From Oxalobacteraceae bacterium (GTDB lineage: Bacteria > Pseudomonadota > Gammaproteobacteria > Burkholderiales > Burkholderiaceae_D), in contig RGFZ01000002.1 in NCBI GenBank assembly GCA_010024875.1, forward strand, positions 39,595-103,594: a DNA stretch of 64,000 nucleotides, read 5' to 3'. Under the pieces are notes generated by a model. The model was not told where the DNA came from. It saw nothing but the letters and a program-made list of their open reading frames with translations, and made no database searches. Numbering within the stretch: position 1 is the stretch's first letter; each line of letters starts with the position of its first letter. The position numbers were made by a program, and so were the translations under genes. Positions 10,011-25,297 of the stretch are shown piece by piece.

Positions 10011-11293
10011 GCGAACCGTCCACTCCAACTTCGTCAGTTTCGCCGCCGGAGCCGGTGGCGACAAGCGCAGCCCCGGCGAGCGCCGCTCATGCCGCCGCGC
10101 CCGCCGCGCCCGCAGAGCCCGCACCTCCTGAAGTATTGACGACCCCCTCGGCCGCACCTTCCACGGAAGGCGACCCTCACACGCCTGCCGCTTCGGGAGC
10201 CAGCCGCTGGCGCGGATGGCAGCTACGCATGCCCGTATCACTTGAAAACCGTGAGTCGCGGCAGAGGCTGGCCATAGGCCTGTTGATCTTTCTGCTGGCC
10301 CTGCAGTGGTGGACTTCGCGCACCGATATCAGTGACTTGCGCCGTGAACTTGCCCAGCGGCTGCAGTCCGGCGAAAACCTGAACACCCAGACCAAGCTGA
10401 TCGCCAATCGCGTCGACGATGAGGTCAAGGCGCTCCAAGGCAAGGTGGCGGTGCTGGAAGCCAAGCAGGTCGAGTCGCAAGGCCAGCAGCTGGCGCTGGA
10501 GCAGCTATACCAAGATCTGGCAAAAAATCGCGACGATTGGGCGCTGGCCGAGGTTGAGCAAGTACTGTCAACGGCCAGCCAGCAGTTGCAACTGGCCGGC
10601 AATGTGCGTGGTGCGCTGATCGCCTTACAAAATGCTGATGCACGACTGTCTCGAGCTGATCGCCCTCAATTTATTGCCGTGCGGCGTGCGATTGCGCGCG
10701 ACGTCGATAATCTCAAGAGCTTGCCGAGCGTCGATCTGACCGGTATTGCGGTGCGCATCGATGCGCTGATCGGGCAGGTGGATCTGATTCCATTACTGTC
10801 TGATGAAAAGCCATTTGTCGTCGCACCCTCGCCGAAATCAAAACTCTCCAAAGATGCCATCAAGGATTCTGGCAAAGAGGGCAGGGACGCCAAATCCAGC
10901 GCGGTAGATGACTGGCGCACTGCGTTATTGCAGCGCTGGACGGCTTGGAGCAGCGAGCTGTGGAATGAGATTCGTCAATTGGTGCGAGTGCGCTCGGTGA
11001 ACAACCCTGAAGCGCTGCTGCTCTCTCCGGAGGAAGCATTCTTCGCGCGCGAGAACCTCAAGCTTCGCTTGCTGAATGCGCGCATGGCACTGTTATCGCG
11101 CAATGACTCTGCCTTCCGCAGCGATCTGCTGGAAGCTGATCGCGCGCTGCTGCGCTATTTCGATACGCGTGCAAGGCAGACCCAGGCAGCGCATGAAATC
11201 ATCCGGCAGTTGCAGGACAGCGTGCTGAATATCGACATGCCTACGCTGTCACACAGCCTCGCTGCCGTGCGTCAATCGCGTTCGCGGCCCTGA
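10007..11293 (+). CDS. hemX: HemX-like membrane protein (uroporphyrinogen-III C-methyltransferase family annotation)
   Basis: 428 aa; Pro/Ala-rich N-terminus, one TM helix, coiled coil and LVRVRSVNNPEALLLSPEEAFFARENLKLRLLNARMALLSR; follows hemD. Confidence 0.88.
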   Translation: MSEPSTPTSSVSPPEPVATSAAPASAAHAAAPAAPAEPAPPEVLTTPSAAPSTEGDPHTPAASGASRWRGWQLRMPVSLENRESRQRLAIGLLIFLLALQWWTSRTDISDLRRELAQRLQSGENLNTQTKLIANRVDDEVKALQGKVAVLEAKQVESQGQQLALEQLYQDLAKNRDDWALAEVEQVLSTASQQLQLAGNVRGALIALQNADARLSRADRPQFIAVRRAIARDVDNLKSLPSVDLTGIAVRIDALIGQVDLIPLLSDEKPFVVAPSPKSKLSKDAIKDSGKEGRDAKSSAVDDWRTALLQRWTAWSSELWNEIRQLVRVRSVNNPEALLLSPEEAFFARENLKLRLLNARMALLSRNDSAFRSDLLEADRALLRYFDTRARQTQAAHEIIRQLQDSVLNIDMPTLSHSLAAVRQSRSRP

Positions 11294-11307
11294 ACCGGCG
11301 GGCGGAT

Positions 11308-12510
11308 ATGCGTTTCTTCATCTGGCTACTGATTCTGTTTGCATCCGCCATCGGCCTGGCCGTCATGGCGCGCTTCAATCCGGGCAATGTGGTGCTGTTT
11401 TATCCGCCCTATCGCGTTGATCTCTCGCTGAATTTCTTCATCGTGCTGCTGGTCCTCGTCTTTGCGCTGCTGCTGGCTATTGTGACTGCTATCAGGGCGA
11501 CGCTGGCAATGCCGCGCCGGGTCGAACAATATCGCGCCACACGGCAGCTGCGTGAGTCAGGTCGCGCTCTGAATGAGGCGCTGCAAAGCTTTCTGGAGGG
11601 GCGTTTTGGTCGTTCGGAGAAACTGGCCGAGCGCGCATTGCTCTCTCCCGACCATGCTGGACTGGCGGCGCTGATCGGTGCGCGAGCAGCGCAACGCTTA
11701 CAGCAACCGTCGCGTCGCGATGACTGGCTGGAGAAAGCCCATATCGATGACAGCCTTCGCACCGCGCGGCTGATGACGACGGTCGAATTGCTGGCAGAGG
11801 ATATTAAAGAAACGGATGTGGCGCTCGAAGCACTTCAGGCGTTGAACAATGCAGGCATACGTCACACGCAAGCTCTCAAGCTCGCGCTCAAGGTGCACCA
11901 AAATGCGCGCAACTGGCCCGAGGTACTGCGGCTGGTTCGACTGCTGGACAAGCATAAGTCGCTGCATCCGACGCTGTCCCGCCGGCTGCGCGACATGGCC
12001 TACGAGGCACTCATGCCTAAGGCCAGCGAAGACCCCGAGTCTCTCAAGTTGTTATGGTCAAAGGTTCCGACTGAAGACCGGCACAGCGCGGTCGTGGCGG
12101 TTCAGGCAGCGAGCGCCTTCATGAAGATCGGTCAACAGATCGAGGCAGCTGCCATCATTGAGAACGCGCTCGCCGCTCAGTGGGATCCGCGGTTGCTGCG
12201 TGCCTATCGCCAATGTGCAGCACCCGAAGGTTCTGCGACGCTGTTGAAACAAATCGAGCATTGCGAGCACTGGTTGCGCGAGCGGCCTAACGACACCGAC
12301 ATCGCGCTTGCGTTGGGCGTGCTGTGCTTCCGACAGAAGCTGTGGGGCAAGGCGCAGCGACATCTCGAACAATCCCTGTCGGGCGGCGATCTCGCGATTC
12401 GTCAGGAGGCTCATCTGCGGCTTGCGCAACTGCATGAGGCACTCAATCAAACCGAGGCCGCAGCAGAACATTATCGTCGGTGCGCCCTCACTACGCAGCA
12501 GACCGCGTAG
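11308..12510 (+). CDS. hemY: HemY-like TPR membrane protein
   Basis: 400 aa; N-terminal TM pair, RFGRSEKLAERAL...[15 protein letters not shown]; follows hemX. Confidence 0.9.
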   Translation: MRFFIWLLILFASAIGLAVMARFNPGNVVLFYPPYRVDLSLNFFIVLLVLVFALLLAIVTAIRATLAMPRRVEQYRATRQLRESGRALNEALQSFLEGRFGRSEKLAERALLSPDHAGLAALIGARAAQRLQQPSRRDDWLEKAHIDDSLRTARLMTTVELLAEDIKETDVALEALQALNNAGIRHTQALKLALKVHQNARNWPEVLRLVRLLDKHKSLHPTLSRRLRDMAYEALMPKASEDPESLKLLWSKVPTEDRHSAVVAVQAASAFMKIGQQIEAAAIIENALAAQWDPRLLRAYRQCAAPEGSATLLKQIEHCEHWLRERPNDTDIALALGVLCFRQKLWGKAQRHLEQSLSGGDLAIRQEAHLRLAQLHEALNQTEAAAEHYRRCALTTQQTA

Positions 12511-12625
12511 TAGATTTTCAAACAGGCACTGATCCGTCCGTCATGATCCTTGCAGTAAGGAAGCGGCAAGCAGGCCGGGCTATAATCTCGGGCTTTGGTT
12601 TTTATTTACAACTCCTGAGGTCAAG

Positions 12626-13174
12626 ATGAGTTTGAACCTGGTACCGGCTGGCCGTGACTTGCCGAATGATTTCAATGTGGTGATCGAGATCCCGATGAAC
12701 GCTGATCCGATCAAATATGAAGTGGACAAAGAATCTGGCGCGATTTTCGTCGACCGCTTCATGGGTACGTCGATGCATTACCCGTGTAACTACGGTTATG
12801 TTCCACACACGATCGCAGACGATGGCGACCCCGTTGATGTGCTGGTGATTACGCCTTTCCCGTTGCTCCCCGGCGTGGTTGTACGCTGCCGTCCCATTGG
12901 TGTCTTGAAAATGCAGGACGAATCCGGCGGTGATGCGAAGGTGCTGGCCGTGCCTGTGGACAAAGTGCTACCAATCTACACGCACTGGCAAAAACCCAGC
13001 GATATGAACGACCTTCGTCTGCAGCAGATACAGCATTTCTTTGAGCACTACAAAGATCTCGAACCCGGAAAATGGGTGAAGGTCGATGGTTGGTACGGCC
13101 CGGAAGAGGCTCGTGACGAGATCATGAGCGGTGTCGAGAACTACAAGAAAGCAGCCAGCAAACCTAATTTCTGA
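12626..13174 (+). CDS. ppa: Inorganic pyrophosphatase
   Basis: 182 aa; [60 protein letters not shown]. Confidence 0.97.
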   Translation: MSLNLVPAGRDLPNDFNVVIEIPMNADPIKYEVDKESGAIFVDRFMGTSMHYPCNYGYVPHTIADDGDPVDVLVITPFPLLPGVVVRCRPIGVLKMQDESGGDAKVLAVPVDKVLPIYTHWQKPSDMNDLRLQQIQHFFEHYKDLEPGKWVKVDGWYGPEEARDEIMSGVENYKKAASKPNF

Positions 13175-13197
13175 GTTGTCATTCGTCGTTCTCCACC

Positions 13198-13223
13198 GAG
13201 GGCGCCGCATGCGGCGCCTTTTT
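13198..13223. terminator. Terminator after ppa
   Basis: GGCGCCGCATGCGGCGCC palindrome followed by TTTTT. Confidence 0.75.
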
Positions 13224-13233
13224 CATGATCGCG

Positions 13234-14247
13234 TCATCGTTGCGCAGCACGAAACGGATTGCGCTCATTGAGCTCATCGACATAGGCGCTGATGCCTTCG
13301 CCTTCGCGCGCGAGAAAGCGTTCGACCGCATCCGAAAAATCAGGATGCGAGAGCCAGTGAGCAGACCACGTCTGTTGCGGCAGGAAACCACGTGCCATTT
13401 TGTGCTCGCCCTGAGCGCCACCCTCGAACGCAGCAATCTTTTGCTCGATGCAGAATTCCAGCGGTTGGTAGTAGGCTGTCTCGAAATGCAGGCAAGGGTG
13501 ATGCTCAACCGCGCCCCAATAGCGACCGTAGAGCGCCTGCTGATCGTGAATCAGCAGCGATGAGGCAATTGGTTTACCCTCCCGTTCCGCTATGACGAGA
13601 AGAATATTCTCTGGCATCGCTTCGCCGATTCGCAGAAAAAAATCCAGATTCAGATAGGGTGTCGAGTAGTGCGCACGGTAGGTATGGTCATAGCAGCGCT
13701 TGAAGAACTTCCAGTCCGCCTCTGTCGCATCGGTACCGGGCAGGCGCCGCATTGAGATACCCGCCTCGGCAACCTTGCGTCGCTCGGCACGGATGTTTTT
13801 GCGTTTTTTTTGCTCCAGCGTTGACAGGAACTGCTCGAAGTGGTCGTAGCCATCGTTTTGCCAGTGAAACTGCACACCTTTACGCAGCATGAAACCGGCG
13901 TCTTGCAGCAACCGGGCCTCGGTTTCAGGGGGATACAGAATATGCGTGGATGACAGGCGGCTGGCTTCCTGCACACCCAGCAAGGCAGTAATCAATGCAG
14001 CGCGCGCCTGATCATCTGTTGCCAGCAAACGGCTACCCGTAATCGGGGTAAACGGTATCGCCGACAACAGTTTCGGGTAGTACTCCAGCCCATTGCGTCG
14101 GTAGGCATCTGCCCATGCCCAGTCGAACACATATTCACCATAAGAGTGCAACTTTGCATACATTGGCAGTGCAGCGAGCAGCACATCGTCCTGCCACAGA
14201 CTCAGGTATTGCGGCTGCCAGCCTGCGAACTCATCAGCGCATCCCAA
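13234..14247 (-). CDS. DUF482/peptidogalycan-biosynthesis type GNAT N-acetyltransferase; N-terminus disrupted
   Basis: ADAYRRNGLEYYPKLLSAIPFTPITGSRLL, CYDHTYRAHYSTPYLNLDFF, AYYQPLEFCIEQKIAAFEGGAQGEHKMARGFLPQQTWSAHWL. The only in-frame start is a TTG, and N-terminal-like residues sit upstream in another frame. Confidence 0.8.
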   Translation of the reverse strand: MGCADEFAGWQPQYLSLWQDDVLLAALPMYAKLHSYGEYVFDWAWADAYRRNGLEYYPKLLSAIPFTPITGSRLLATDDQARAALITALLGVQEASRLSSTHILYPPETEARLLQDAGFMLRKGVQFHWQNDGYDHFEQFLSTLEQKKRKNIRAERRKVAEAGISMRRLPGTDATEADWKFFKRCYDHTYRAHYSTPYLNLDFFLRIGEAMPENILLVIAEREGKPIASSLLIHDQQALYGRYWGAVEHHPCLHFETAYYQPLEFCIEQKIAAFEGGAQGEHKMARGFLPQQTWSAHWLSHPDFSDAVERFLAREGEGISAYVDELNERNPFRAAQR

Positions 14248-14348
14248 GCTGGTGCCCCGGCCTCGCTGAGACTGGACAGTATGCGCGTGCGATAATTCCG
14301 GTTTTGCAGAATTGCCCTTTCAGAAGCGTCTTTGAAGCGACTTTATCG

Positions 14349-15974
14349 ATGAAAAGCCAGCGTGCAGTCCATGTCGCGATCGCTCAGATCAACAGCACGG
14401 TCGGAGATCTTGCCGGCAACAGCGAACGCATCGCCCGCGCGGCGCGGCAGGCTGCTGCCCTTGGGGCGGACATCGTGCTCACGCCCGAGTTATCGTTGGT
14501 TGGCTACCCGCCCGAAGATCTGCTGCTACGGCGCTCATTCTACGCAAAATCGGGGCAGGCGTTGGAAGCTCTGGCCGCCAGTCTCGCCGAACTTAAAGAT
14601 CTGCACGTCATCGTCGGGCATCCGCTGCAAGAAGACGAGCTGAGCTACAACGCGGCATCCGTTCTGTGCAACGGCCAGCTGATCGCGACTTACCGTAAAC
14701 ACGCGCTGCCGAATTACACCGTGTTTGATGAAAAGCGATATTTCAGCGCTGCAGATGAGGTTTGTACCTTCACGGTCAAAGATACCTGCTTTGCGATCAA
14801 CATTTGCGAAGATACCTGGTTCCCCGAGATGCCTGCCAAAGCCCGCGCCGCGGGTGCGCAGGTGCTGCTGGTGCCGAATGCGTCGCCATACCACATGAAC
14901 AAGCAGCACCTGAGGCTGGATGTGATGCGCGAGCAGGTCAGCGCTCAGGGGTTGGCGCTGGTGTATGCCAATTTGGTGGGTGCGCAGGATGAACTGGTAT
15001 TCGATGGGGCCTCTTTCGTCATGAACGCCGCCGGCACAGTCTGTGTGCAACTGCCGTCTTTCGACGAATCCCTCGTGGTGGTCGAATTTGATGCAGGACA
15101 GCCGCAGCCGCAGCCCATGCACGAGGCGTTGTCGACAGATGCCCAGGTCTACTGCGCGCTGGTGATGGGCGTGCGCGACTACGTGGGCAAGAACGGTTTT
15201 CCAGGTGCCATCATTGGTCTGTCCGGTGGTGTCGATTCTGCGCTGACGCTGGCAATCGCGGTCGATGCGCTGGGCGCCGACAAGGTGCGTGCGGTCATGA
15301 TGCCTTCGCCTTACACCGCCGAGATTTCTTGGATTGACTCTCGCGACATGGTGTCGAGGCTAGGCGTTCGTTATGATGAGATACCGATAGCCGCCTGTTT
15401 CGATGCATTCAATGCTTCGCTGTCTCCGATGTTTGCCGGTCTGCCCGAAGACACTACGGAGGAGAATCTTCAGGCACGCATACGCGGTACCTTGCTGATG
15501 GCGCTCTCCAACAAGACCGGCGCGATCGTGCTCACCACCGGCAACAAGAGTGAGATGGCAACCGGCTATTGCACTTTGTATGGCGACATGGCGGGCGGCT
15601 ACGCGGTGATCAAAGACATCGCCAAGACCTTGGTCTACCGGCTGTGCCGTTACCGAAATAGCATCAGCAATATCATCCCTGAGCGCATCCTGACTCGCGC
15701 GCCCTCGGCGGAACTGCGGCCCAACCAGACCGATCAGGATTCCCTACCGCCCTATGAGGTGCTGGACGGTATCCTGAGAATGTATATGGAAGAAGCGCAG
15801 GGCGTTGCAGAACTGCTGGCCGCCGGGTATCGTAAGGAAGATGTCGAGCGAGTGGTGCGGCTGATCAAGATCAACGAATACAAGCGCCGGCAGGCTCCGG
15901 TCGGCCCGCGCGTTACGCACCGTGCGTTCGGGCGCGACTGGCGTTATCCGATTACTTCGAAGTTCAAAGAGTGA
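14349..15974 (+). CDS. nadE: Glutamine-dependent NAD+ synthetase
   Basis: Nitrilase domain (LSLVGYPPEDLLLR, NICEDTWFPEMP) plus synthetase domain (IIGLSGGVDSALTLAIAVDALG, TTGNKSEMATGYCTLYGDMAGGYAVIKDIAKTLVY). Confidence 0.96.
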   Translation: MKSQRAVHVAIAQINSTVGDLAGNSERIARAARQAAALGADIVLTPELSLVGYPPEDLLLRRSFYAKSGQALEALAASLAELKDLHVIVGHPLQEDELSYNAASVLCNGQLIATYRKHALPNYTVFDEKRYFSAADEVCTFTVKDTCFAINICEDTWFPEMPAKARAAGAQVLLVPNASPYHMNKQHLRLDVMREQVSAQGLALVYANLVGAQDELVFDGASFVMNAAGTVCVQLPSFDESLVVVEFDAGQPQPQPMHEALSTDAQVYCALVMGVRDYVGKNGFPGAIIGLSGGVDSALTLAIAVDALGADKVRAVMMPSPYTAEISWIDSRDMVSRLGVRYDEIPIAACFDAFNASLSPMFAGLPEDTTEENLQARIRGTLLMALSNKTGAIVLTTGNKSEMATGYCTLYGDMAGGYAVIKDIAKTLVYRLCRYRNSISNIIPERILTRAPSAELRPNQTDQDSLPPYEVLDGILRMYMEEAQGVAELLAAGYRKEDVERVVRLIKINEYKRRQAPVGPRVTHRAFGRDWRYPITSKFKE

Positions 15975-15991
15975 AGCAGAGCGCAAAGTAA

Positions 15992-16366
<375 letters not shown>

Positions 16367-16387
16367 GTCTGCTGCCGGCGTAAGCAT

Positions 16388-16413
16388 AGATTCCGGCTTT
16401 TGCCGGAATGACG
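16388..16413. repeat. REP-like palindrome (attccggcttttgccggaatgacg)
   Basis: TTCCGGC-TTTT-GCCGGAA palindrome in the P-II/smr intergenic gap. Confidence 0.6.
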
Positions 16414-16426
16414 AAGCAGGGGGGAA

Positions 16427-17044
16427 CTACCCCTTCAGCAGCACCATCAATGCCCCGCTGCCGCCATCTGCAGCGCGTGCCTGCACAAAGGCGATCACTT
16501 CGTCTTTCTGCACCAGCCAGTTGCGTACTTTGCTCTTGAGAACTGGCTTCTTGTTCATCGAGCCAAGCCCTTTGCCGTGAATGATGCGCACGCAGCGAAA
16601 CCCCCGTTTTACAGAGTTGCGTATGAACTGACCAAGCGCCTCCCGCGCCTGGTCGGTGCGAAGGCCATGCAGATCCAGCTGGTCTTGCATGACCCAGCCA
16701 CCGCCGCGCAATTTACGCATCACATCCGGGCCAATGCCACCGCGAGCGAAGCTCAGCGTCTCGTCGACATCGAGCAAGGTATCGATGCTGAACTCATCCG
16801 ACAATGATTCTTGCAACGCGGCTTCCTCGTCCGCCATGCGCTGATGCGCAATCGGAAGCGGTCGCGGCGTGGGCAAGGGGACGCGAGGCGCTGCCTTGAT
16901 CGGCGTGACATCGCCCATGCTGTGTCGGAACAGATTAGCTTCTCGCTCTTGCTCTCGCCGTTCGCGCTCCGCCTTGCTCGCGGCCTCGGCATTCGCCTTG
17001 AGCCTTTGCTGCAATGCCTTGAGCTGGGCAAGGTCCTTGATCAT
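16427..17044 (-). CDS. Smr/MutS2-domain protein
   Basis: QLDLHGLRTDQAREALGQFIRNSVKRGFRCVRIIHGKGLGS; start chosen at MIKDLAQLKALQQRL. Confidence 0.9.
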   Translation of the reverse strand: MIKDLAQLKALQQRLKANAEAASKAERERREQEREANLFRHSMGDVTPIKAAPRVPLPTPRPLPIAHQRMADEEAALQESLSDEFSIDTLLDVDETLSFARGGIGPDVMRKLRGGGWVMQDQLDLHGLRTDQAREALGQFIRNSVKRGFRCVRIIHGKGLGSMNKKPVLKSKVRNWLVQKDEVIAFVQARAADGGSGALMVLLKG

Positions 17045-17090
17045 GCAGGCCTCCTTCGGAAGGAACTGCGCAGGGGTCGCGCCGGGAGCC

Positions 17091-20556
<3,466 letters not shown>

Positions 20557-20575
20557 ACCTCCGCCAGAGTTTGAC

Positions 20576-21196
20576 GTGAAGCCAACCTATCTCTTACCGC
20601 TGTTGTTATGCCTGCCGTTATGGGTGGATGCCTCTGCGCTGGAGCAGTTCCGCACTTTTGTTGCTGCCACCAAGAGCGCCCGCGGCGAATTCACCCAGCG
20701 CATGGTGAAAGAAGAAAGCGGCAAGCTGCATACCTCAGCTCCCTCATCCGGAAATTTTCTGTTTGCACGTCCTGGGAAATTCATCTGGTCTTACCAGAAG
20801 CCTTATGAACAAGTGCTGCAAGCAGATGGCGAGAAACTCTACATTTACGACAAAGACCTGAATCAGGTCACGATCAGGACACTGGGTAACGCGATTGGCT
20901 CCTCCCCGGCAGCAATACTGTTCGGCAGTAATGACTTGGAGAAGAATTTCACCCTGTCTGAAGCAGGTGCCCGAGATGGGATTGAATGGCTGCAAGCGAT
21001 ACCCAAGGCAAAGGATACGCAGTTCGAGAAAATCGGTATTGGCCTCAGGGATGGTGTACCCGTCGCGATGGAGTTGCGCGATAGTTTTGGGCAGGTGTCA
21101 ATACTGTCCTTTAACAAATTCGAAAAAAATCCTGTACTGCCGAGCGGGCAGTTCAAGTTTGTGATGCCCAAGGGGGCAGACGTCTTGCAACAGTAA
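20576..21196 (+). CDS. lolA: Outer-membrane lipoprotein carrier protein, GTG start
   Basis: [44 protein letters not shown]...[43 protein letters not shown]. Confidence 0.94.
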   Translation: MKPTYLLPLLLCLPLWVDASALEQFRTFVAATKSARGEFTQRMVKEESGKLHTSAPSSGNFLFARPGKFIWSYQKPYEQVLQADGEKLYIYDKDLNQVTIRTLGNAIGSSPAAILFGSNDLEKNFTLSEAGARDGIEWLQAIPKAKDTQFEKIGIGLRDGVPVAMELRDSFGQVSILSFNKFEKNPVLPSGQFKFVMPKGADVLQQ

Positions 21197-21208
21197 TCAT
21201 CCGCCACC

Positions 21209-22501
21209 ATGACCACACCTCTGGCAGAACGTCTGCGTCCGGCCACCCTTGATGAGGTCATCGGCCAGCAGCATCTGCTCGGACCCGGCAAACCTTTGCG
21301 CGTGGCATTCGCTTCGGGCCAGCCACATTCGATGATTCTTTGGGGGCCGCCGGGTGTTGGCAAGACCACACTCGCGAGGCTGATGGCGCAGGGCTTCAAT
21401 TCAGAATTCATTGCGCTGTCTGCAGTGTTATCTGGTGTGAAGGATATCCGCGAGGCGGTCGAGCGCGCACAAATTTTTCAGGCAAACTCAGGTCGCCAGA
21501 CGATACTCTTCGTCGACGAGGTTCATCGATTCAACAAGAGCCAGCAAGATGCTTTTTTACCCCATGTCGAGAGCGGATTGTTCACCTTTATCGGCGCGAC
21601 TACAGAGAACCCCTCATTCGAGGTCAATAGTGCGCTGCTGTCGCGTGCTGCGGTCTATGTGCTGAAATCGCTCAGCGAAGACGATCTGTCGCAGCTGGTG
21701 GATCGCGCGGTCTCGCTCGACAGCGATATTCGCATTGATGACGACGCAAAGCAGATATTGGTTGCCAGTGCCGATGGTGATGGCAGAAAGCTGCTGAACA
21801 ATGCCGAGATCGCATTACGCGCAGCACTTCAGAATAAGCAGACAAGCATCGATAGAGCACTGCTCAAAGAGAGCCTCGGTGATACGCTGCGTCGCTTTGA
21901 CAAAGGTGGCGACGCGTTCTACGACCAGATATCTGCATTGCATAAGTCCGTGCGCGGATCCAACCCGGATGCTGCGCTCTACTGGTTGGTGCGGATGCTC
22001 GATGGTGGCGCCGATCCTCGCTATCTGGCGCGGCGGCTGATTCGCATGGCCACCGAGGATATTGGCCTCGCTGATCCGCGCGCATTGCAGCTCACGCTCA
22101 ATGCCGCAGATACCTATGAGAGACTCGGTTCACCCGAAGGCGAACTGGCGCTGGCTGAGGCGACGATCTTCCTCGCCTGTGCCGCTAAATCGAACGCTGC
22201 CTACAAGGCCTACAATGCCGCCAAAGCCTTTGTCTCCAAGGACACATCCCGTCCGGTGCCAGAGCATTTGCGCAATGCGCCTACCCAACTGATGAGGCAG
22301 CTTGGCTACGGCAAGCTCTACCGGTATGCACATGACGAGCCCGACGCTTATGCCGCCGGCGAGACTTATCTGCCGGAGGGTATACCGGAGCCTAACTGGT
22401 ATCAGCCCACACCTCGTGGGCTGGAAGGCAAGATCGGTGAGAAGCTGGCGTTTTTGAGGCAGCTGGATGTCGAAGCGCGCGAGCGGGACAAAAAGAAATG
22501 A
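21209..22501 (+). CDS. rarA: Replication-associated recombination protein A (RarA/MgsA)
   Basis: 430 aa; [66 protein letters not shown]. Confidence 0.96.
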   Translation: MTTPLAERLRPATLDEVIGQQHLLGPGKPLRVAFASGQPHSMILWGPPGVGKTTLARLMAQGFNSEFIALSAVLSGVKDIREAVERAQIFQANSGRQTILFVDEVHRFNKSQQDAFLPHVESGLFTFIGATTENPSFEVNSALLSRAAVYVLKSLSEDDLSQLVDRAVSLDSDIRIDDDAKQILVASADGDGRKLLNNAEIALRAALQNKQTSIDRALLKESLGDTLRRFDKGGDAFYDQISALHKSVRGSNPDAALYWLVRMLDGGADPRYLARRLIRMATEDIGLADPRALQLTLNAADTYERLGSPEGELALAEATIFLACAAKSNAAYKAYNAAKAFVSKDTSRPVPEHLRNAPTQLMRQLGYGKLYRYAHDEPDAYAAGETYLPEGIPEPNWYQPTPRGLEGKIGEKLAFLRQLDVEARERDKKK

Positions 22502-22675
22502 TTCGCTGAAATCTGCGACCTCAGCCAGGATTTTGGAGGAAGCGCAATTTTGCACTCAAGCGTCTGACCGAACCGTGAAGAATGTTTCGGCTGCCAGACG
22601 GTTCGCAGATTACCAAGTGCCGAGACCCCGATAGACGGCCTTCTCAGTTTAGGCAAGCATGGCAGACGCCCTTGA

Positions 22676-24010
<1,335 letters not shown>

Positions 24011-24115
24011 ACTTGACGACCCTGCACTGCTTCTGAAAGGTCGGGACTTACTCGTAGGGTGAGACTTCTGCTACAATCGCGAGCTTTCGGAAACGCCCGT
24101 TTTGTTTTCGACCCC

Positions 24116-24205
<90 letters not shown>

Positions 24206-24387
24206 AGTACTAACGTTAGCTTCAACAGCTCTGTATATCCAAGAGCGTGCGTCGATCGCGCATAACTTGTTCAACACATGTATTCACCACATGGGTTGAC
24301 CAGCAGGGAGTGGGCTCCAGCGTCATGTCGTACCAGTGCTTTTCATTAAACCGAAAGCATCTCTATCGACGAACAACGACCAAACGA

Positions 24388-24750
24388 ATCGTAATCCACG
24401 TCCGTGGCTCTACCGACAAATAGATCGTAGACGATCAACTCATCCAACTCCGCAGTCTGTATGAACGACTTGCCTACGCCATCGTTCAAGAGCATACAGG
24501 CAGCGACATCTCAAGCGCAGAGACTCGCAATGATCGCCTTGCGCTACGCGCGCTCATGAGAGACGCCATACTCAGCCACTTTGACATGGTGGTGTGCTGG
24601 AACATCGACGGGCTCGGCAGGCCACTCCAGAAGTCGGTCGAGATACTCAACTAGTTACAAACATTCGGTGTAACAATATCTACTGTCAGCAACAAAGCAT
24701 GGACGCCATCACTCCATCGCCCTGAGTTAGTCAATAAATTTCATGTAGTG
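24388..24750 (+). pseudogene. Decayed serine recombinase (resolvase/invertase family) N-terminal domain
   Basis: Frame 1 translation IVIHVRGSTDK*IVDDQLIQLRSLYERLAYAIVQEHTGSDISSAETRNDRLALRALMRDAILSHFDMVVCWNIDGLGRPLQKSVEILN*LQTFGVTISTVSNKAWTP keeps the RVSTDxQT..NQL, FDxVVxWxxDRLGRSLQ and LQxFGV motifs but has in-frame stops. Confidence 0.8.
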
Positions 24751-25297
24751 CATCGGGTTCGATTGATTCACCAGCGTTTCGAACAGGCTCATTTACTGCC
24801 CTAACCGCATCTAGTTCAGCCACTTGGCCAACACCAGGGAAACTGAATAATCTCAGCATATGTTGTTGAGTCACCCGTCAGACGAGACAAGATGGGTGAG
24901 CCCGCGCCAATCAATACAACGGGTAATTGCTGTTACTGCAATATTGAAGTCAGTCACGAGGTAGAATCTCCCAAGACTAAGTCAAATTGTCCAGTGAATC
25001 GGTCTCGTTTTACCCCCGAATTAACTTGAGGGCAGGTCACAATGTTTTGTTTTTGATACGAGCTCGAGCGCATTGATCCGTCCGCTGACCGGTGAATGAT
25101 GGCTCGGTGCTCAGCGAAGTTTTTTCTTGACGCTGCAGGGTTGTTCCCTCTATCTTTCCGAGGTGGATGAATTCTGAATTCAGAGTGCCTCCCATGTTCG
25201 TTGCTATATTGAGTACGAATAGTAAAAAAATAAATAACCGTAAAAAATTTTGGCGCCTGGGCTTCATCATCGAGCCCATGACATCGGGAGACAAGAC

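Noticed and set aside
10020-10140. Pro/Ala-rich repeats at the HemX N-terminus as a possible tandem repeat
   Set aside because: Common low-complexity linker in HemX-like proteins; no regular unit.
25037-25294. 85-aa minus-strand ORF upstream of the Liv operon
   Set aside because: Lies in the promoter region of the binding protein gene, with no recognisable homology.
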